Positions 47,583 through 55,823 of a stretch of 64,000 bases of DNA are shown here, one piece after another. The notes under the pieces were generated by a model. It made no database searches and was not told where the DNA came from. It saw only the letters and a program-made list of their open reading frames with translations. How positions within the stretch are numbered: position 1 is the stretch's first letter; each line of letters starts with the position of its first letter. Source of the DNA: Elusimicrobiota bacterium (lineage in GTDB: Bacteria; Elusimicrobiota; Elusimicrobia; UBA1565; UBA9628). A program made the translations under genes and the position numbers. The DNA is taken from NCBI GenBank assembly GCA_016218545.1, contig JACRDQ010000032.1, positions 1 to 64,000 of the forward strand. Reading direction: 5' to 3'.

Positions 47583-50201
47583 ATGAGCGAGACCCCGGCC
47601 GGCGGTTCCCGGAGGGAAGGGATGAAGGCCTGGTTCATGCGGGCCTATGACCGGTCCTGGGTCCATTACGACCGGCTCCTCCTGGCCCGGCCCGCTCTCT
47701 CGCTCCTGGCCCTGGCCCTGCTGAGCGGGTTCTTCCTCTACCACATCAAGGACTTCCGTCTCGACGCCTCGGGCGACACCCTGGTCCTCGAGCACGACGA
47801 GGACCTGCGCTACTACCGGCAGATGAGCTCCCGCTACGAGAGCGGGGACTACGCCATCATCACCTATACCCCGCCCGAGGGCCTCTTCAGCCAGGTCGCT
47901 CTCGACCGGCTCAAGCGCCTGCGGGCCGACCTCAAGAAGCTCGGGCGGGTCTCCTCGGTCGTCTCCATCCTCGACGTGCCCCTGCTGTGGAACCCCCCGG
48001 GCACCTTGAAGGAGCTCAAGGAGAACATCAAGACCCTCGAGGACCCCAAGGCCCGCATGGACTACGCGGTCGAGGAGTTCCGCAACAGTCCCATCTACCG
48101 CAACCTCCTGGTGGGCGAGGCCATGAAGACCTCTGCCGTCATCGTGAACTTCCAGGTCGACAAGGCCGCCCAGGCCAGGGCCGCCCGCCGCCTGGTCCTG
48201 CGCGAGAAGCGCTACAAGACGGACCTCACGACAGAGGAGGAGACGGAGCTCGACGAGCTCGAGGTGAGCTACCGGCAGTACAAGGACGACAGCGCGGTCC
48301 GCAGGCATGAGGACGTGACCGCCATCCGCGGCATCATCGCCCGCTACCAGGGCGAGGCCCAGCTCTTCCTGGGCGGCATCCCCATGATCGTCGAGGACAT
48401 CATGCGCTACGTGCGCAGCGACATCATCGTCTTCGGCCTGGGGATGCTGGGCTTCGTGGTCCTGACCCTGTGGTGGATCTATCGGTCGCCGCGCTGGGTC
48501 TTCCTGCCCATGCTGACCTGCCTGCTCTCCGTGCTCGTCATGATGGGCGGCATCGGCCTCATCCGCTGGGAGGTCACGGTCGTCTCCTCGAATTTCGTGT
48601 CCTTGCAGATCATCCTGACCATGTCTTTGGCCATCCACATCGTCTCCCATTACCGGGAGCTCCTGCAGCGCAAGCCGAAGGCCTCCAATCGCGAGCTCGT
48701 GCTCGAGTCCGCAAGGCACACCATCGTGCCGTGCATGTACTGCAACTTGACCACCATCGCGGGCTTCAATTCCCTGATCCTCTGCGACATCCTTCCCGTG
48801 ACCCAGTTCGGCTGGATGATGAGCGTGGGCTTGGTGGTCTCCATGGTCCTCGTGTTCTGGCTCCTGCCCTCGGCCATGGCGCTCCTGCCCAAGCCTCAGG
48901 CGCAGGAGGAGTTCGAGTGGGGGGCTCCGGCCGAGTTCAACTTCGCGCGCGTAGTGGACCACCATAAGACCTGGGTCTACGCCGGGTCGCTCGTGGTCGC
49001 GGTCCTGACCACGGTGGGCATCGCCAAGCTCCAGGTCGAGAACAGCTTCATCAACTACTTCAAGAAGTCCACGCCCATCTACCAGGGCATGAAGTTCATC
49101 GACGAGGAGCTGGGCGGGACCACGCCGCTGGACATCATCCTCAAGCTGGAGAGGGAGAAGACGGCTGCTCCGGCTCAGGCCGCCGCGGCCCCCGCCGGCA
49201 GCGACGAGTTCTCCGGGTTCGAGGAGTTCGAGGGCGAGGGCAAGGACGATCCCAGGTACTGGTACACGGCCGAGCGCATCGCCACCATCGAGAAGGTGCA
49301 TGACTATGCCGCAAGCCTGCCTGAGACCGGCAAGGTCCTCTCCCTGGCCACCCTGCACAAGACCGCCAAGAGCCTCAACGAGGGCAAGACCTTCGACGAC
49401 TTCAGCCTGGCGCTCCTCTTCAACACCATGACGGGCAAGTTCCGCGAGCTCCTCATCACCCCCTACGTCAACGTCGAGTCCAACGAGGCGCGCGTGGCCC
49501 TGCGGGTCAAGGACTCCATGCCCACGCTGCGGCGCGGCGAGTTCGTCAAGCGCATCCGCAAGGACCTCGTGGAGAAGCTGGGCCTGCGCGAGGACCAGTT
49601 CCGCGTGAGCGGGCTCATGCTCCTCTACAACAACATGCTCCAGAGCCTCTACGCCTCCCAGATCAAGGCCATCGCAGGCACCCTGGCCGCGCTCTTTGCC
49701 ATGTTCCTCATCCTGTTCCGCTCCTTCAAGATCTCGGTCGTGGCCCTCATGCCGCAGTTCCTGGCGTGCCTGGCCATCCTCGGGGTCATGGGCTTGGCGG
49801 GCCTGCCCCTGGACGTCATGACCATCACCATCGTGTCCATCTCCGTGGGCATCGGCGTGGACGACGCCATCCACTACGTCTACCGCTTCCAGGAGGAGGT
49901 GGCCAAGGACCGCAACTACCATCGGGCCATGTACGCCTGCCACCTGACCATCGGCAACGCCATGCTCTACACCTCGCTGGCCATCACCATCGGCTTCTCG
50001 ATCCTCGCCCTCTCCAAGTTCATCCCGACCGTGCTCTTCGGCATCCTCACCGGGGTCGCCATGATGGTGGCCTGCACCTCCTCGCAGGTCCTCCTTCCGG
50101 CCTTGATCCTCCTGGTCAAGCCCTTCGGCCCGGGCATGACCGAGCTCAAGGAACACCCGCAGGCGGCCCACGCGGCCGAGGAAGCCGGCAACCCGGCCTA
50201 G
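47583..50201 (+). CDS. RND/MMPL-family transporter (HpnN-like)
   Basis: 872 residues with 12 transmembrane helices: one at 37-54, a block at 280-420, one near 465 and a block at 690-860. Two large periplasmic loops lie between. SLAIHIVSHYRELL and SISVGIGVDDAIHYVYRFQEE are the RND motif-A-like pairs in helix four and ten, with Asp residues that relay protons. The second loop holds an acidic insert (SDEFSGFEEFEGEG). MMPL-type pumps move lipids, for example hopanoids (HpnN). Standing behind mlaA and mlaC, it is a strong candidate for the energised inner-membrane partner in lipid traffic. Confidence 0.88.
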   Translation: MSETPAGGSRREGMKAWFMRAYDRSWVHYDRLLLARPALSLLALALLSGFFLYHIKDFRLDASGDTLVLEHDEDLRYYRQMSSRYESGDYAIITYTPPEGLFSQVALDRLKRLRADLKKLGRVSSVVSILDVPLLWNPPGTLKELKENIKTLEDPKARMDYAVEEFRNSPIYRNLLVGEAMKTSAVIVNFQVDKAAQARAARRLVLREKRYKTDLTTEEETELDELEVSYRQYKDDSAVRRHEDVTAIRGIIARYQGEAQLFLGGIPMIVEDIMRYVRSDIIVFGLGMLGFVVLTLWWIYRSPRWVFLPMLTCLLSVLVMMGGIGLIRWEVTVVSSNFVSLQIILTMSLAIHIVSHYRELLQRKPKASNRELVLESARHTIVPCMYCNLTTIAGFNSLILCDILPVTQFGWMMSVGLVVSMVLVFWLLPSAMALLPKPQAQEEFEWGAPAEFNFARVVDHHKTWVYAGSLVVAVLTTVGIAKLQVENSFINYFKKSTPIYQGMKFIDEELGGTTPLDIILKLEREKTAAPAQAAAAPAGSDEFSGFEEFEGEGKDDPRYWYTAERIATIEKVHDYAASLPETGKVLSLATLHKTAKSLNEGKTFDDFSLALLFNTMTGKFRELLITPYVNVESNEARVALRVKDSMPTLRRGEFVKRIRKDLVEKLGLREDQFRVSGLMLLYNNMLQSLYASQIKAIAGTLAALFAMFLILFRSFKISVVALMPQFLACLAILGVMGLAGLPLDVMTITIVSISVGIGVDDAIHYVYRFQEEVAKDRNYHRAMYACHLTIGNAMLYTSLAITIGFSILALSKFIPTVLFGILTGVAMMVACTSSQVLLPALILLVKPFGPGMTELKEHPQAAHAAEEAGNPA

Positions 50202-50345
50202 CCGCCGCTTCCGTCCACGCTGACGCCGCTGACAAACCAGCCCTGGCGTCTGCCCTTTCCCCGCGCAACACTATGGGTGAAGGGATTCCGCCGCACCCTC
50301 CCGAGTCAGGGCCTCGAGCCCGCGGCCGGGTCCCGGGAACGGCTT

Positions 50346-51761
50346 ATGAACCAGACACCGATCCGCATCCTCTTGATCGAAGACGAGCCCGAGTGCGGGC
50401 TCATGATGGAAGCTTTCCTGCGCTCCGCATCGAAGACCGCGTTCTCCTTCTCGCTCGAGCGGGGGGAGACCCTTGCAGCTGGCCTGGCCCTGCTCAGGGA
50501 GAAGGAATTCGACGTGGTGCTCCTGGACCTCAACCTGCCGGACAGCCGCGGCCTCGACACCCTTCGGGAGGTCAAGGCCCGGGGTCGCGGCATGACCATC
50601 GTGGTCCTGACGGGCCTGAGGGACGATGACCTGGGACGCCAGGCCATCGCCCAGGGGGCGCAGGACTTCCTTTCCAAGGGCGAGTTCAGCAGCGAGACCC
50701 TCAGGCACGTGGTCCGCTTCGCCTACGAGCGCGGCCGCATGCTCAACGAGTTCGAGCACGTGCTGGAGTGCTCGCCGGACGGCGTGGTGGTGGCGGGCGA
50801 CGACGGCTTCGTGCGCTACGCCAACCCTTCCGCCGCGGTGCTCTTCGACACGCCCCTGAGGGACCTGGTGGGAAGGCCTTTCGGCCACGCCTTCGGGCCC
50901 GAGAAGCCCGCCGAGCTCACCCTCAAGTCCGAGAGCGGCAGGGAGAGGGTCGTGGAGATGTGCCCGGCCCGCGTGGAGTGGCGCGGCGAGCCCGCCTGGC
51001 TCGTCACGGCGCGCGACGTGACCGTGCTCAAGATGGTCTCGGCCGCCCGGGCGACGGGCGAGGAGCGCCAGAAGCAGGGGGAGGCGCGCGAGCGCTTCCT
51101 GCAGGCCGTGACCCACGACCTGCGCAGCCCTCTGCACGTGGTCGCCGCGGTGGTCGAGTGCCTCGTAACCTTCGTGCCGGAGACCGCGATCGCGGAGCGG
51201 CGCCTCGTGGAAACCGGCCGGGGCGCGCTCAAGCGCGTCCTCAGGCTCGCGGAGAACCTGCTCGGGCTCTGGCAGCTCGAGTCGGGCCGCATGACGGTCT
51301 ACCGGGCCCCGCTGGAGATGGGCCGGATCTGCGAGGCCGCGGTGCAGGAGGCGAGGCTCGCGCACCCGAACAAGGACATCAAGCTCGACTTCGGCCCTGA
51401 CCTGCCCCAGGCTTTCGGGGATGAGGACATGGTGGCCAGGATGCTCACCAACCTGCTCGACAACGCCTGCAGGTTCGCCAGGAGCACCGTGACCGTGTCC
51501 GGCCGGCGTGAGGCCCCGGGCCGGGTGAGCTTGGTCGTGGCCGACGACGGGCCTGGCGTGGCCGAGGCCAAGGTGGGAGGACTCTTCGACCGCTTCAGCC
51601 AAGGGGAGCGCTTCATGGACGAGAGCGGCTACAAGGGCACGGGCCTGGGCCTGGCCGTGTGCCGGGAGATCGCCCAGCTCCACGACGGGTCCATCGCGGT
51701 CGAGAGTTCCGAGGGCAAGGGCGCGACTTTCCGCGTCACCCTGCCCGCCTGCTCCCTATAA
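50346..51761 (+). CDS. Receiver-PAS histidine kinase
   Basis: 471 residues. Receiver domain 5-125 with Asp61 (VVLLDLNLPD) and Lys111 (FLSKGEF); a PAS domain 133-230 (VLECSPDGVVVAGDDGFVRYA); HisKA with His257 (AVTHDLRSPLHVV); HATPase with NLLDNACRFA, DDGPGVAEAK and GTGLGLAV. An N-terminal receiver means the kinase is itself a phosphorelay target. No membrane segment. The response regulator follows after 14 bases and is its likely partner. A longer frame from 50277 is less likely. Confidence 0.88.
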   Translation: MNQTPIRILLIEDEPECGLMMEAFLRSASKTAFSFSLERGETLAAGLALLREKEFDVVLLDLNLPDSRGLDTLREVKARGRGMTIVVLTGLRDDDLGRQAIAQGAQDFLSKGEFSSETLRHVVRFAYERGRMLNEFEHVLECSPDGVVVAGDDGFVRYANPSAAVLFDTPLRDLVGRPFGHAFGPEKPAELTLKSESGRERVVEMCPARVEWRGEPAWLVTARDVTVLKMVSAARATGEERQKQGEARERFLQAVTHDLRSPLHVVAAVVECLVTFVPETAIAERRLVETGRGALKRVLRLAENLLGLWQLESGRMTVYRAPLEMGRICEAAVQEARLAHPNKDIKLDFGPDLPQAFGDEDMVARMLTNLLDNACRFARSTVTVSGRREAPGRVSLVVADDGPGVAEAKVGGLFDRFSQGERFMDESGYKGTGLGLAVCREIAQLHDGSIAVESSEGKGATFRVTLPACSL

Positions 51762-51775
51762 GGTAAACTTCCGGA

Positions 51776-52492
51776 ATGGCACGGATACTGAGCATCGAGG
51801 ATGATCCGGACCTCCAGCAGCTCTTCTCCTTCGCGCTCCAGAAGGAGGGCTACCAGGTCCACTACGCGTTCACGGGCAAGGAAGGCTACGAGAAGGCCCT
51901 CCAGTTCAACCCGGACCTCATCCTACTCGACATGATGCTGCCCATCCTCAGCGGGGTCGAGGTGCTCAAGCTCCTCATGAAGAACAAGACCACGCGGGAG
52001 ATCCCCGTCATCGTCATGACGGGCTATCCGCAGGACGCCAATTTCGTGGAGAGCGCCATCCGCTCCATGGGAGTGATCGAGTACGTGCGCAAGCCCGTGA
52101 GGATCAGCGATATGGTCTCCCTCATCCGCCGCACCCTGGAGGTCAAGGCCCCGCGCACGGATCCGGACCTCACGCTCGTCAGGGGAGACGTGCGCATCGA
52201 CCCCAAGTACCGCTCCGTCTGGGTGAGCGACAACCTGGTCGCCATCCTGCCCGGGAAGCGCTTCGAGGTCCTCTTCTACCTCTTCCAGCGGCGCGGGGAG
52301 GTGTCCTGGCAGGACCTGGCCAAGGCCGTCTGGGGCAAGGACGGGACCAAGAACGACGTGGAGAAGGCTGTCCAGCGTCTGCGCGAGGACCTCGGCCCGG
52401 AGCACGCGGCCCGCGTGGCCACGACCGAGAACGGCTACCAACTAATGGGGTCAGACCCTGACATTGGAGGACCTGACATTGGTCCTGAATAG
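51776..52492 (+). CDS. Response regulator with winged helix; C-terminus from a repeat
   Basis: 238 residues. Receiver 1-120 with Asp52 (LILLDMMLPI) and Lys in YVRKPV; winged helix 140-223 (ILPGKRFEVLFYLFQRRG, KNDVEKAVQRLREDLG, TTENGYQL). The last 15 residues (MGSDPDIGGPDIGPE) and the stop codon are encoded by the palindromic repeat at 52444. The winged helix is complete at GYQL, so the regulator probably works. TAAACT stands six bases before the ATG. Confidence 0.85.
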   Translation: MARILSIEDDPDLQQLFSFALQKEGYQVHYAFTGKEGYEKALQFNPDLILLDMMLPILSGVEVLKLLMKNKTTREIPVIVMTGYPQDANFVESAIRSMGVIEYVRKPVRISDMVSLIRRTLEVKAPRTDPDLTLVRGDVRIDPKYRSVWVSDNLVAILPGKRFEVLFYLFQRRGEVSWQDLAKAVWGKDGTKNDVEKAVQRLREDLGPEHAARVATTENGYQLMGSDPDIGGPDIGPE

Positions 52493-52542
52493 GCATACAT
52501 GATTCAATGTCAGGTCCTCCAATGTCAGGGTCTGACCCCATT
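52444..52542. repeat. 38-base inverted repeat with TGGGGTCAG ends at two gene ends
   Basis: Arms 52444-52481 and 52505-52542 are perfectly complementary around a 23-base loop. Each arm starts AATGGGGTCAGAC and holds a doublet of CCTGACATTGG. It lies between two convergent genes: it supplies the final codons and the stop of the response regulator and touches the stop of the methyltransferase. It could act as a bidirectional terminator-like hairpin, though no T-run is present. Confidence 0.88.
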
Positions 52543-53675
52543 CATATCCGGCGGCAGTAGAAGGCGACGGTCAGGCCGCCGTTCATGGTGGAGAGCTCGG
52601 GCTTGAACTTGAGGCCCGTGGCTGCCATGAGGTCCGCGGAGCCGCAGAGCACCCCGGCCTTCCAGCCCGGGAACTTCCTCCAGAGCGCGCTCCCGAACGC
52701 GGCGTAGAGGTCCCTGAGGTCCTTGGCGCGGCCCAGCCGCACGCCGTAGGGCGGGTTCGTCACGATCCAGCCGGGTCCTGGGACGGGCTCCACGGCCGAG
52801 ACCGGCAGGGTCGAGAACGCGATGTCAGCCTCCACCCCGGCCCTACGGGCATTGGCCCGGGCGGCTTCGACCGCTCCCGCGTCCCGGTCCGAGGCCAGGA
52901 TCCTCGGGCAGGCGGACGAGCGCTCCTTCCTCGCCTCGACCAGGGCCGCGCCCCAGGCTCGGGCGTCGAAGCAGGGCCAACCCATGAACGCGAACCTGCG
53001 CGAGGAGCCCGGGGCCGCGGCGCGGGCCAGCAGGGCCGCCTCGATGGCGACCGTGCCCGAGCCGCAGAACGGGTCGATGAAGGGCGATGTCTTGTCCCAG
53101 CCCGAGGCCAGGACCATGGCGCTGGCCAGGGTCTCGCGCAGAGGCGCCTTGGCGGTCTCAAGGCGATAGCCCCGGCGGTGCAGGGGCTCGCCCGAGGAAT
53201 CGACCCAGACCGAGGCCAGGTCGTCTTCGATGCGGACCACGAAGAGCTGGGGCGGGGCCCCGGAGCCCTCCTCGTCGAGCTTCTTGACCGGAGAGACCCT
53301 CCCCAGCCGCGCTCCGATGGACCCTGCCAGCCTCTCGACCACGGCGGACTCGTGGTAGAGGCGGGACTTGAGGCATTCCGCCTTGAACGCCACGGGCTGG
53401 CCGGGCATGAGGAAGCGCTCCCACGCGAGCTTCTCGGCCTTGCGGCAGAGGGACTCGAACCCGGAGGCGCGGAACTCGGAGAGCAGGACCAGGACGCGCT
53501 CGCTGCAGCGCAGCCTGAGGTTCGCCCTGTAGACCGCGGGAAAGCCGCCCAGGAACGCGACGCGGCCGGAGCCCTGGACCGTGCGCGGGGCCGGGACCAC
53601 GCCCGGCTGGCCGGCCAGCTCCGCGGTCGCGAGGGCCTCCAGCCCTGGTCCGCAGAGCGCGAGCAGCCGCTCCAT
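52542..53675 (-). CDS. THUMP-type RNA N2-guanine methyltransferase (RlmL/Trm14-like)
   Basis: 377 residues from an ATG that overlaps the Nudix stop. The N-terminal half is a ferredoxin-like/THUMP domain (ALATAELAGQPGVV, RVAFLGGFPAVYRANLRLR, HRRGYRLETAKAPLRETLA). The methyltransferase half has FIDPFCGSGTVAIEAALLA, LASDRDAGAVEAARANARRAG and the catalytic TNPPYGVRLG. This motif set fits the RlmL N-half/Trm14 group that forms m2G in rRNA or tRNA. RlmL itself is twice as long, so it is the single-methyltransferase form. Confidence 0.85.
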   Translation of the reverse strand: MERLLALCGPGLEALATAELAGQPGVVPAPRTVQGSGRVAFLGGFPAVYRANLRLRCSERVLVLLSEFRASGFESLCRKAEKLAWERFLMPGQPVAFKAECLKSRLYHESAVVERLAGSIGARLGRVSPVKKLDEEGSGAPPQLFVVRIEDDLASVWVDSSGEPLHRRGYRLETAKAPLRETLASAMVLASGWDKTSPFIDPFCGSGTVAIEAALLARAAAPGSSRRFAFMGWPCFDARAWGAALVEARKERSSACPRILASDRDAGAVEAARANARRAGVEADIAFSTLPVSAVEPVPGPGWIVTNPPYGVRLGRAKDLRDLYAAFGSALWRKFPGWKAGVLCGSADLMAATGLKFKPELSTMNGGLTVAFYCRRI

Positions 53676-54163
53676 CAGGCCCGGTCCCAGGGCTCGACCC
53701 GGCCGCTCACCATGAGGTCGCCGTCGAAGCAGAAAAGGCCGCGGAAGGGCCTGGCCGAGAGCAGCCAGGGCAGCCAGCGCTCGTCGTCGGCCCACATCTC
53801 CTGGTACGGGATGGCCGAGAGCGCGACCCAGAAGGGCAGGGCCTCGTCGGTCTCCCGGAGCTCTCCCATGGCGCCCGCGGCCTTGAAGACCGAGCAATGC
53901 AGGGCGTAGCCGTCCTTGAACTGGAAGAGGAGCTCCCCTGCCTGGGACACCCCCGTGGGGGTCAGCCCGACCTCCTCCTCGGTCTCCCTGAGCGCGGCTG
54001 CCAGGGGGGTCTCCCCCGGCTCGATGCGGCCGCCCGGCCCGTTGATCTTGCCCGCGCCCAGGCCCAGCTTCTTGCGGATGAGGAGCATCCTGCCGTCCTC
54101 GATCACGAAGCAGAGCACGGCGCGCTCCGTGGGCTTCCAGGCGGACCAGTCAGGCTCGTTCAT
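53675..54163 (-). CDS. Nudix hydrolase (MutT/MTH1-like)
   Basis: 162 residues from the ATG at 54163 (165 from 54172). Nudix box GGRIEPGETPLAAALRETEEEVGL is complete and split here by the join GET/PLA; the preceding KINGPGG and the following ELLFQFKDGYALHCSVF resemble MTH1-like 8-oxo-dGTPases. TATCAT stands seven bases before the 54163 ATG and overlaps the 54172 one, which favours 54163. Nucleotide-pool cleaning is likely. It is co-transcribed with the methyltransferase. Confidence 0.85.
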   Translation of the reverse strand: MNEPDWSAWKPTERAVLCFVIEDGRMLLIRKKLGLGAGKINGPGGRIEPGETPLAAALRETEEEVGLTPTGVSQAGELLFQFKDGYALHCSVFKAAGAMGELRETDEALPFWVALSAIPYQEMWADDERWLPWLLSARPFRGLFCFDGDLMVSGRVEPWDRA

Positions 54164-54194
54164 CGCGGACATGATACCAATTAGCCGGAGACGC

Positions 54195-54779
54195 TCAGCG
54201 GCCCGCGCTCAGGCCCGCCTCGAGCCTGCCGGCCAGGCGCACCACGGCCGGCATCCCGGACTTCCTGCCCGCCAGGATCACGGTCTTGGCCCTGGACTTG
54301 GGCGCTCCGGAGGCGAGGGCCGCCTCAGCGGACTTGAGGGCCACTAGCGAGGGATAGGCCAGGGTGACCTCGTCGCCTCCGTGCTCCGCGTCCCCCGGCC
54401 ACGCCTTGGAGCAGTCGGAGAGGCTCAGGCACGGGGGCTCGCCGGCCACGGAGGCCAGGAACTCCCAGTCCTCGGCCGAGGAAAGGTTGCGGCCCAGGAG
54501 GTAGACGACGGTGCCCCGCTCGTTGCGCCGTTCCGGAGGGAGCTCCCGGTAAAGCCTGCGGAAGAGCTCCTTGGCGGCAGGGGAGAGGTCGTTGAAGTCC
54601 CGGTCGAGCCTCGGGTCGTTGTCGTTGCGGGAGAGGAGGATCTGCGAGAGGGCGCGGAGCTTGGCCAGGTCCTGGACCGAGGGTCCCTTGCCGGGGCGGG
54701 CCGGGAGGCGGCGCAGGGCCTGCCAGCCCAGGACCGCGACGAGGAGCAAGGCCGCCGCGGTCAGGAACGGCCGCGTCAT
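54195..54779 (-). CDS. Signal-anchored hypothetical protein
   Basis: 194 residues starting with a signal anchor (TRPFLTAAALLLVAVLGWQAL). The rest is soluble and outside the cytoplasm: FNDLSPAAKELFRRLYRELPPERR, then LGRNLSSAEDWEFLASVAGEPPCLSLSDC and a Val/Leu-rich end. A Cys pair (CLSLSDC) may form a disulfide. No family is recognised. The ATG overlaps the end of the upstream HEARH protein by four bases, so the two are coupled and probably act together. Confidence 0.6.
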   Translation of the reverse strand: MTRPFLTAAALLLVAVLGWQALRRLPARPGKGPSVQDLAKLRALSQILLSRNDNDPRLDRDFNDLSPAAKELFRRLYRELPPERRNERGTVVYLLGRNLSSAEDWEFLASVAGEPPCLSLSDCSKAWPGDAEHGGDEVTLAYPSLVALKSAEAALASGAPKSRAKTVILAGRKSGMPAVVRLAGRLEAGLSAGR

Positions 54780-55672
54780 CGGTTGAAGTCTTCTTCCATC
54801 TGCCTGCGCGCGTCCGGGTCCGTGATGCGCCCGAGCTGGTCGTCCGCGAAGAGGCCCGCGTCCATCCTCACCTTGGCGGTGCAGTTGGAGCAGTTCTTCT
54901 GGATGTTCTTGAGCATGACGGCCGAAGAGCCGTAGGAGCCCTTGGGAGTCTTGTCGCACGCGGGCTCGCCCGCCAGGAGGGCGCCGGTCCAGATGCTCTT
55001 CATGTCGCGTCCCTGGCCGTCCTTGAAGGGCTTCGGGCAGCGCGCGTGGCCCCAGAAGAAATGCGAGACCTCGGTGTGCCTGGCCTCGTGGAAGACCACC
55101 ATCATGCGCGCGATCTGAGGGTGGTCGAACTTGACGAAATTCTCGGTCAGCCACATGCGGGAGGGGTTCCTGACCGGGATGACGCAGGCCACGGCATTGC
55201 CGTTGCCGCAGCCGTCCATGCCGATGGCCGAGACTCTGCTGTCGAAGAAGTCCGTGTACACGGCCCCGTCCACGGCTCCGAAGATCTCCTGGTGGAGCGG
55301 GGTCGCGGCCTTGCCCCGGATCCCCTTGATGAAGGCGAGGTCCGCCCGCATCTGCGCCTGGATCTGGGCCGGCACGTCCGAGTCGAAGGTCCAGGCCTTG
55401 CCCCAGATCCGGTACTTCCAACTGTAGGCCGAAAACGACTCCGCGGCCTGCTCCGCCTCCTCGGGCGAGAAGTAATAGAGGTCCGAGGAGGGCCTTGCGG
55501 CCTCGCTCTGCGCCGCCGCAGCCGGAGGCTGGGAAGGCTGGAACCGGACCTCCGGCATCCGGAGCGCCTCGGCCCCGCTCCCGTCGAAGATGGAGCGTCC
55601 ATCCTCCTGGCTGGCGGCCTGAGCCGCCAGCGCCAATGAAAGAACGCACCCCAGCCCGAGGATTCTTCTCAT
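54776..55672 (-). CDS. Secreted HExxH-motif protein, putative metallopeptidase
   Basis: 298 residues. Signal peptide to about Ala19. In the middle MMVVFHEARHTEVSHFFWGH holds an HExxH zinc motif with a further His five residues later. CGNGNAVACVIPV and Cys-rich NCSNCTAK segments suggest disulfides. The fold family is not recognised, and HExxH alone can occur by chance, but the hydrophobic lead (MMVVF) is as expected for a zinc helix. Coupled by ATGA overlap to the small anchored protein downstream. Confidence 0.65.
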   Translation of the reverse strand: MRRILGLGCVLSLALAAQAASQEDGRSIFDGSGAEALRMPEVRFQPSQPPAAAAQSEAARPSSDLYYFSPEEAEQAAESFSAYSWKYRIWGKAWTFDSDVPAQIQAQMRADLAFIKGIRGKAATPLHQEIFGAVDGAVYTDFFDSRVSAIGMDGCGNGNAVACVIPVRNPSRMWLTENFVKFDHPQIARMMVVFHEARHTEVSHFFWGHARCPKPFKDGQGRDMKSIWTGALLAGEPACDKTPKGSYGSSAVMLKNIQKNCSNCTAKVRMDAGLFADDQLGRITDPDARRQMEEDFNR

Positions 55673-55806
55673 GCGGGACCTCTCTTGCCTCAAGGGTAGG
55701 GGTATTGAGGAAAGGCCGCATGAGACCAAGGGCCCAGGCCGCGTTAGGACCTATGGCCCAAAGCCAAGGGGGCCGGGGTCATGGCGCCGGGCATGGCCTT
55801 GATAGG

Positions 55807-55812
55807 TATAAT
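55807..55812 (+). promoter_or_regulatory. -10 hexamer before the kinase gene
   Basis: TATAAT, 11 bases before the ATG at 55824, without ribosome site; the -35 region is not conserved. Confidence 0.45.
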
Positions 55813-55823
55813 GCGTTACGAGC

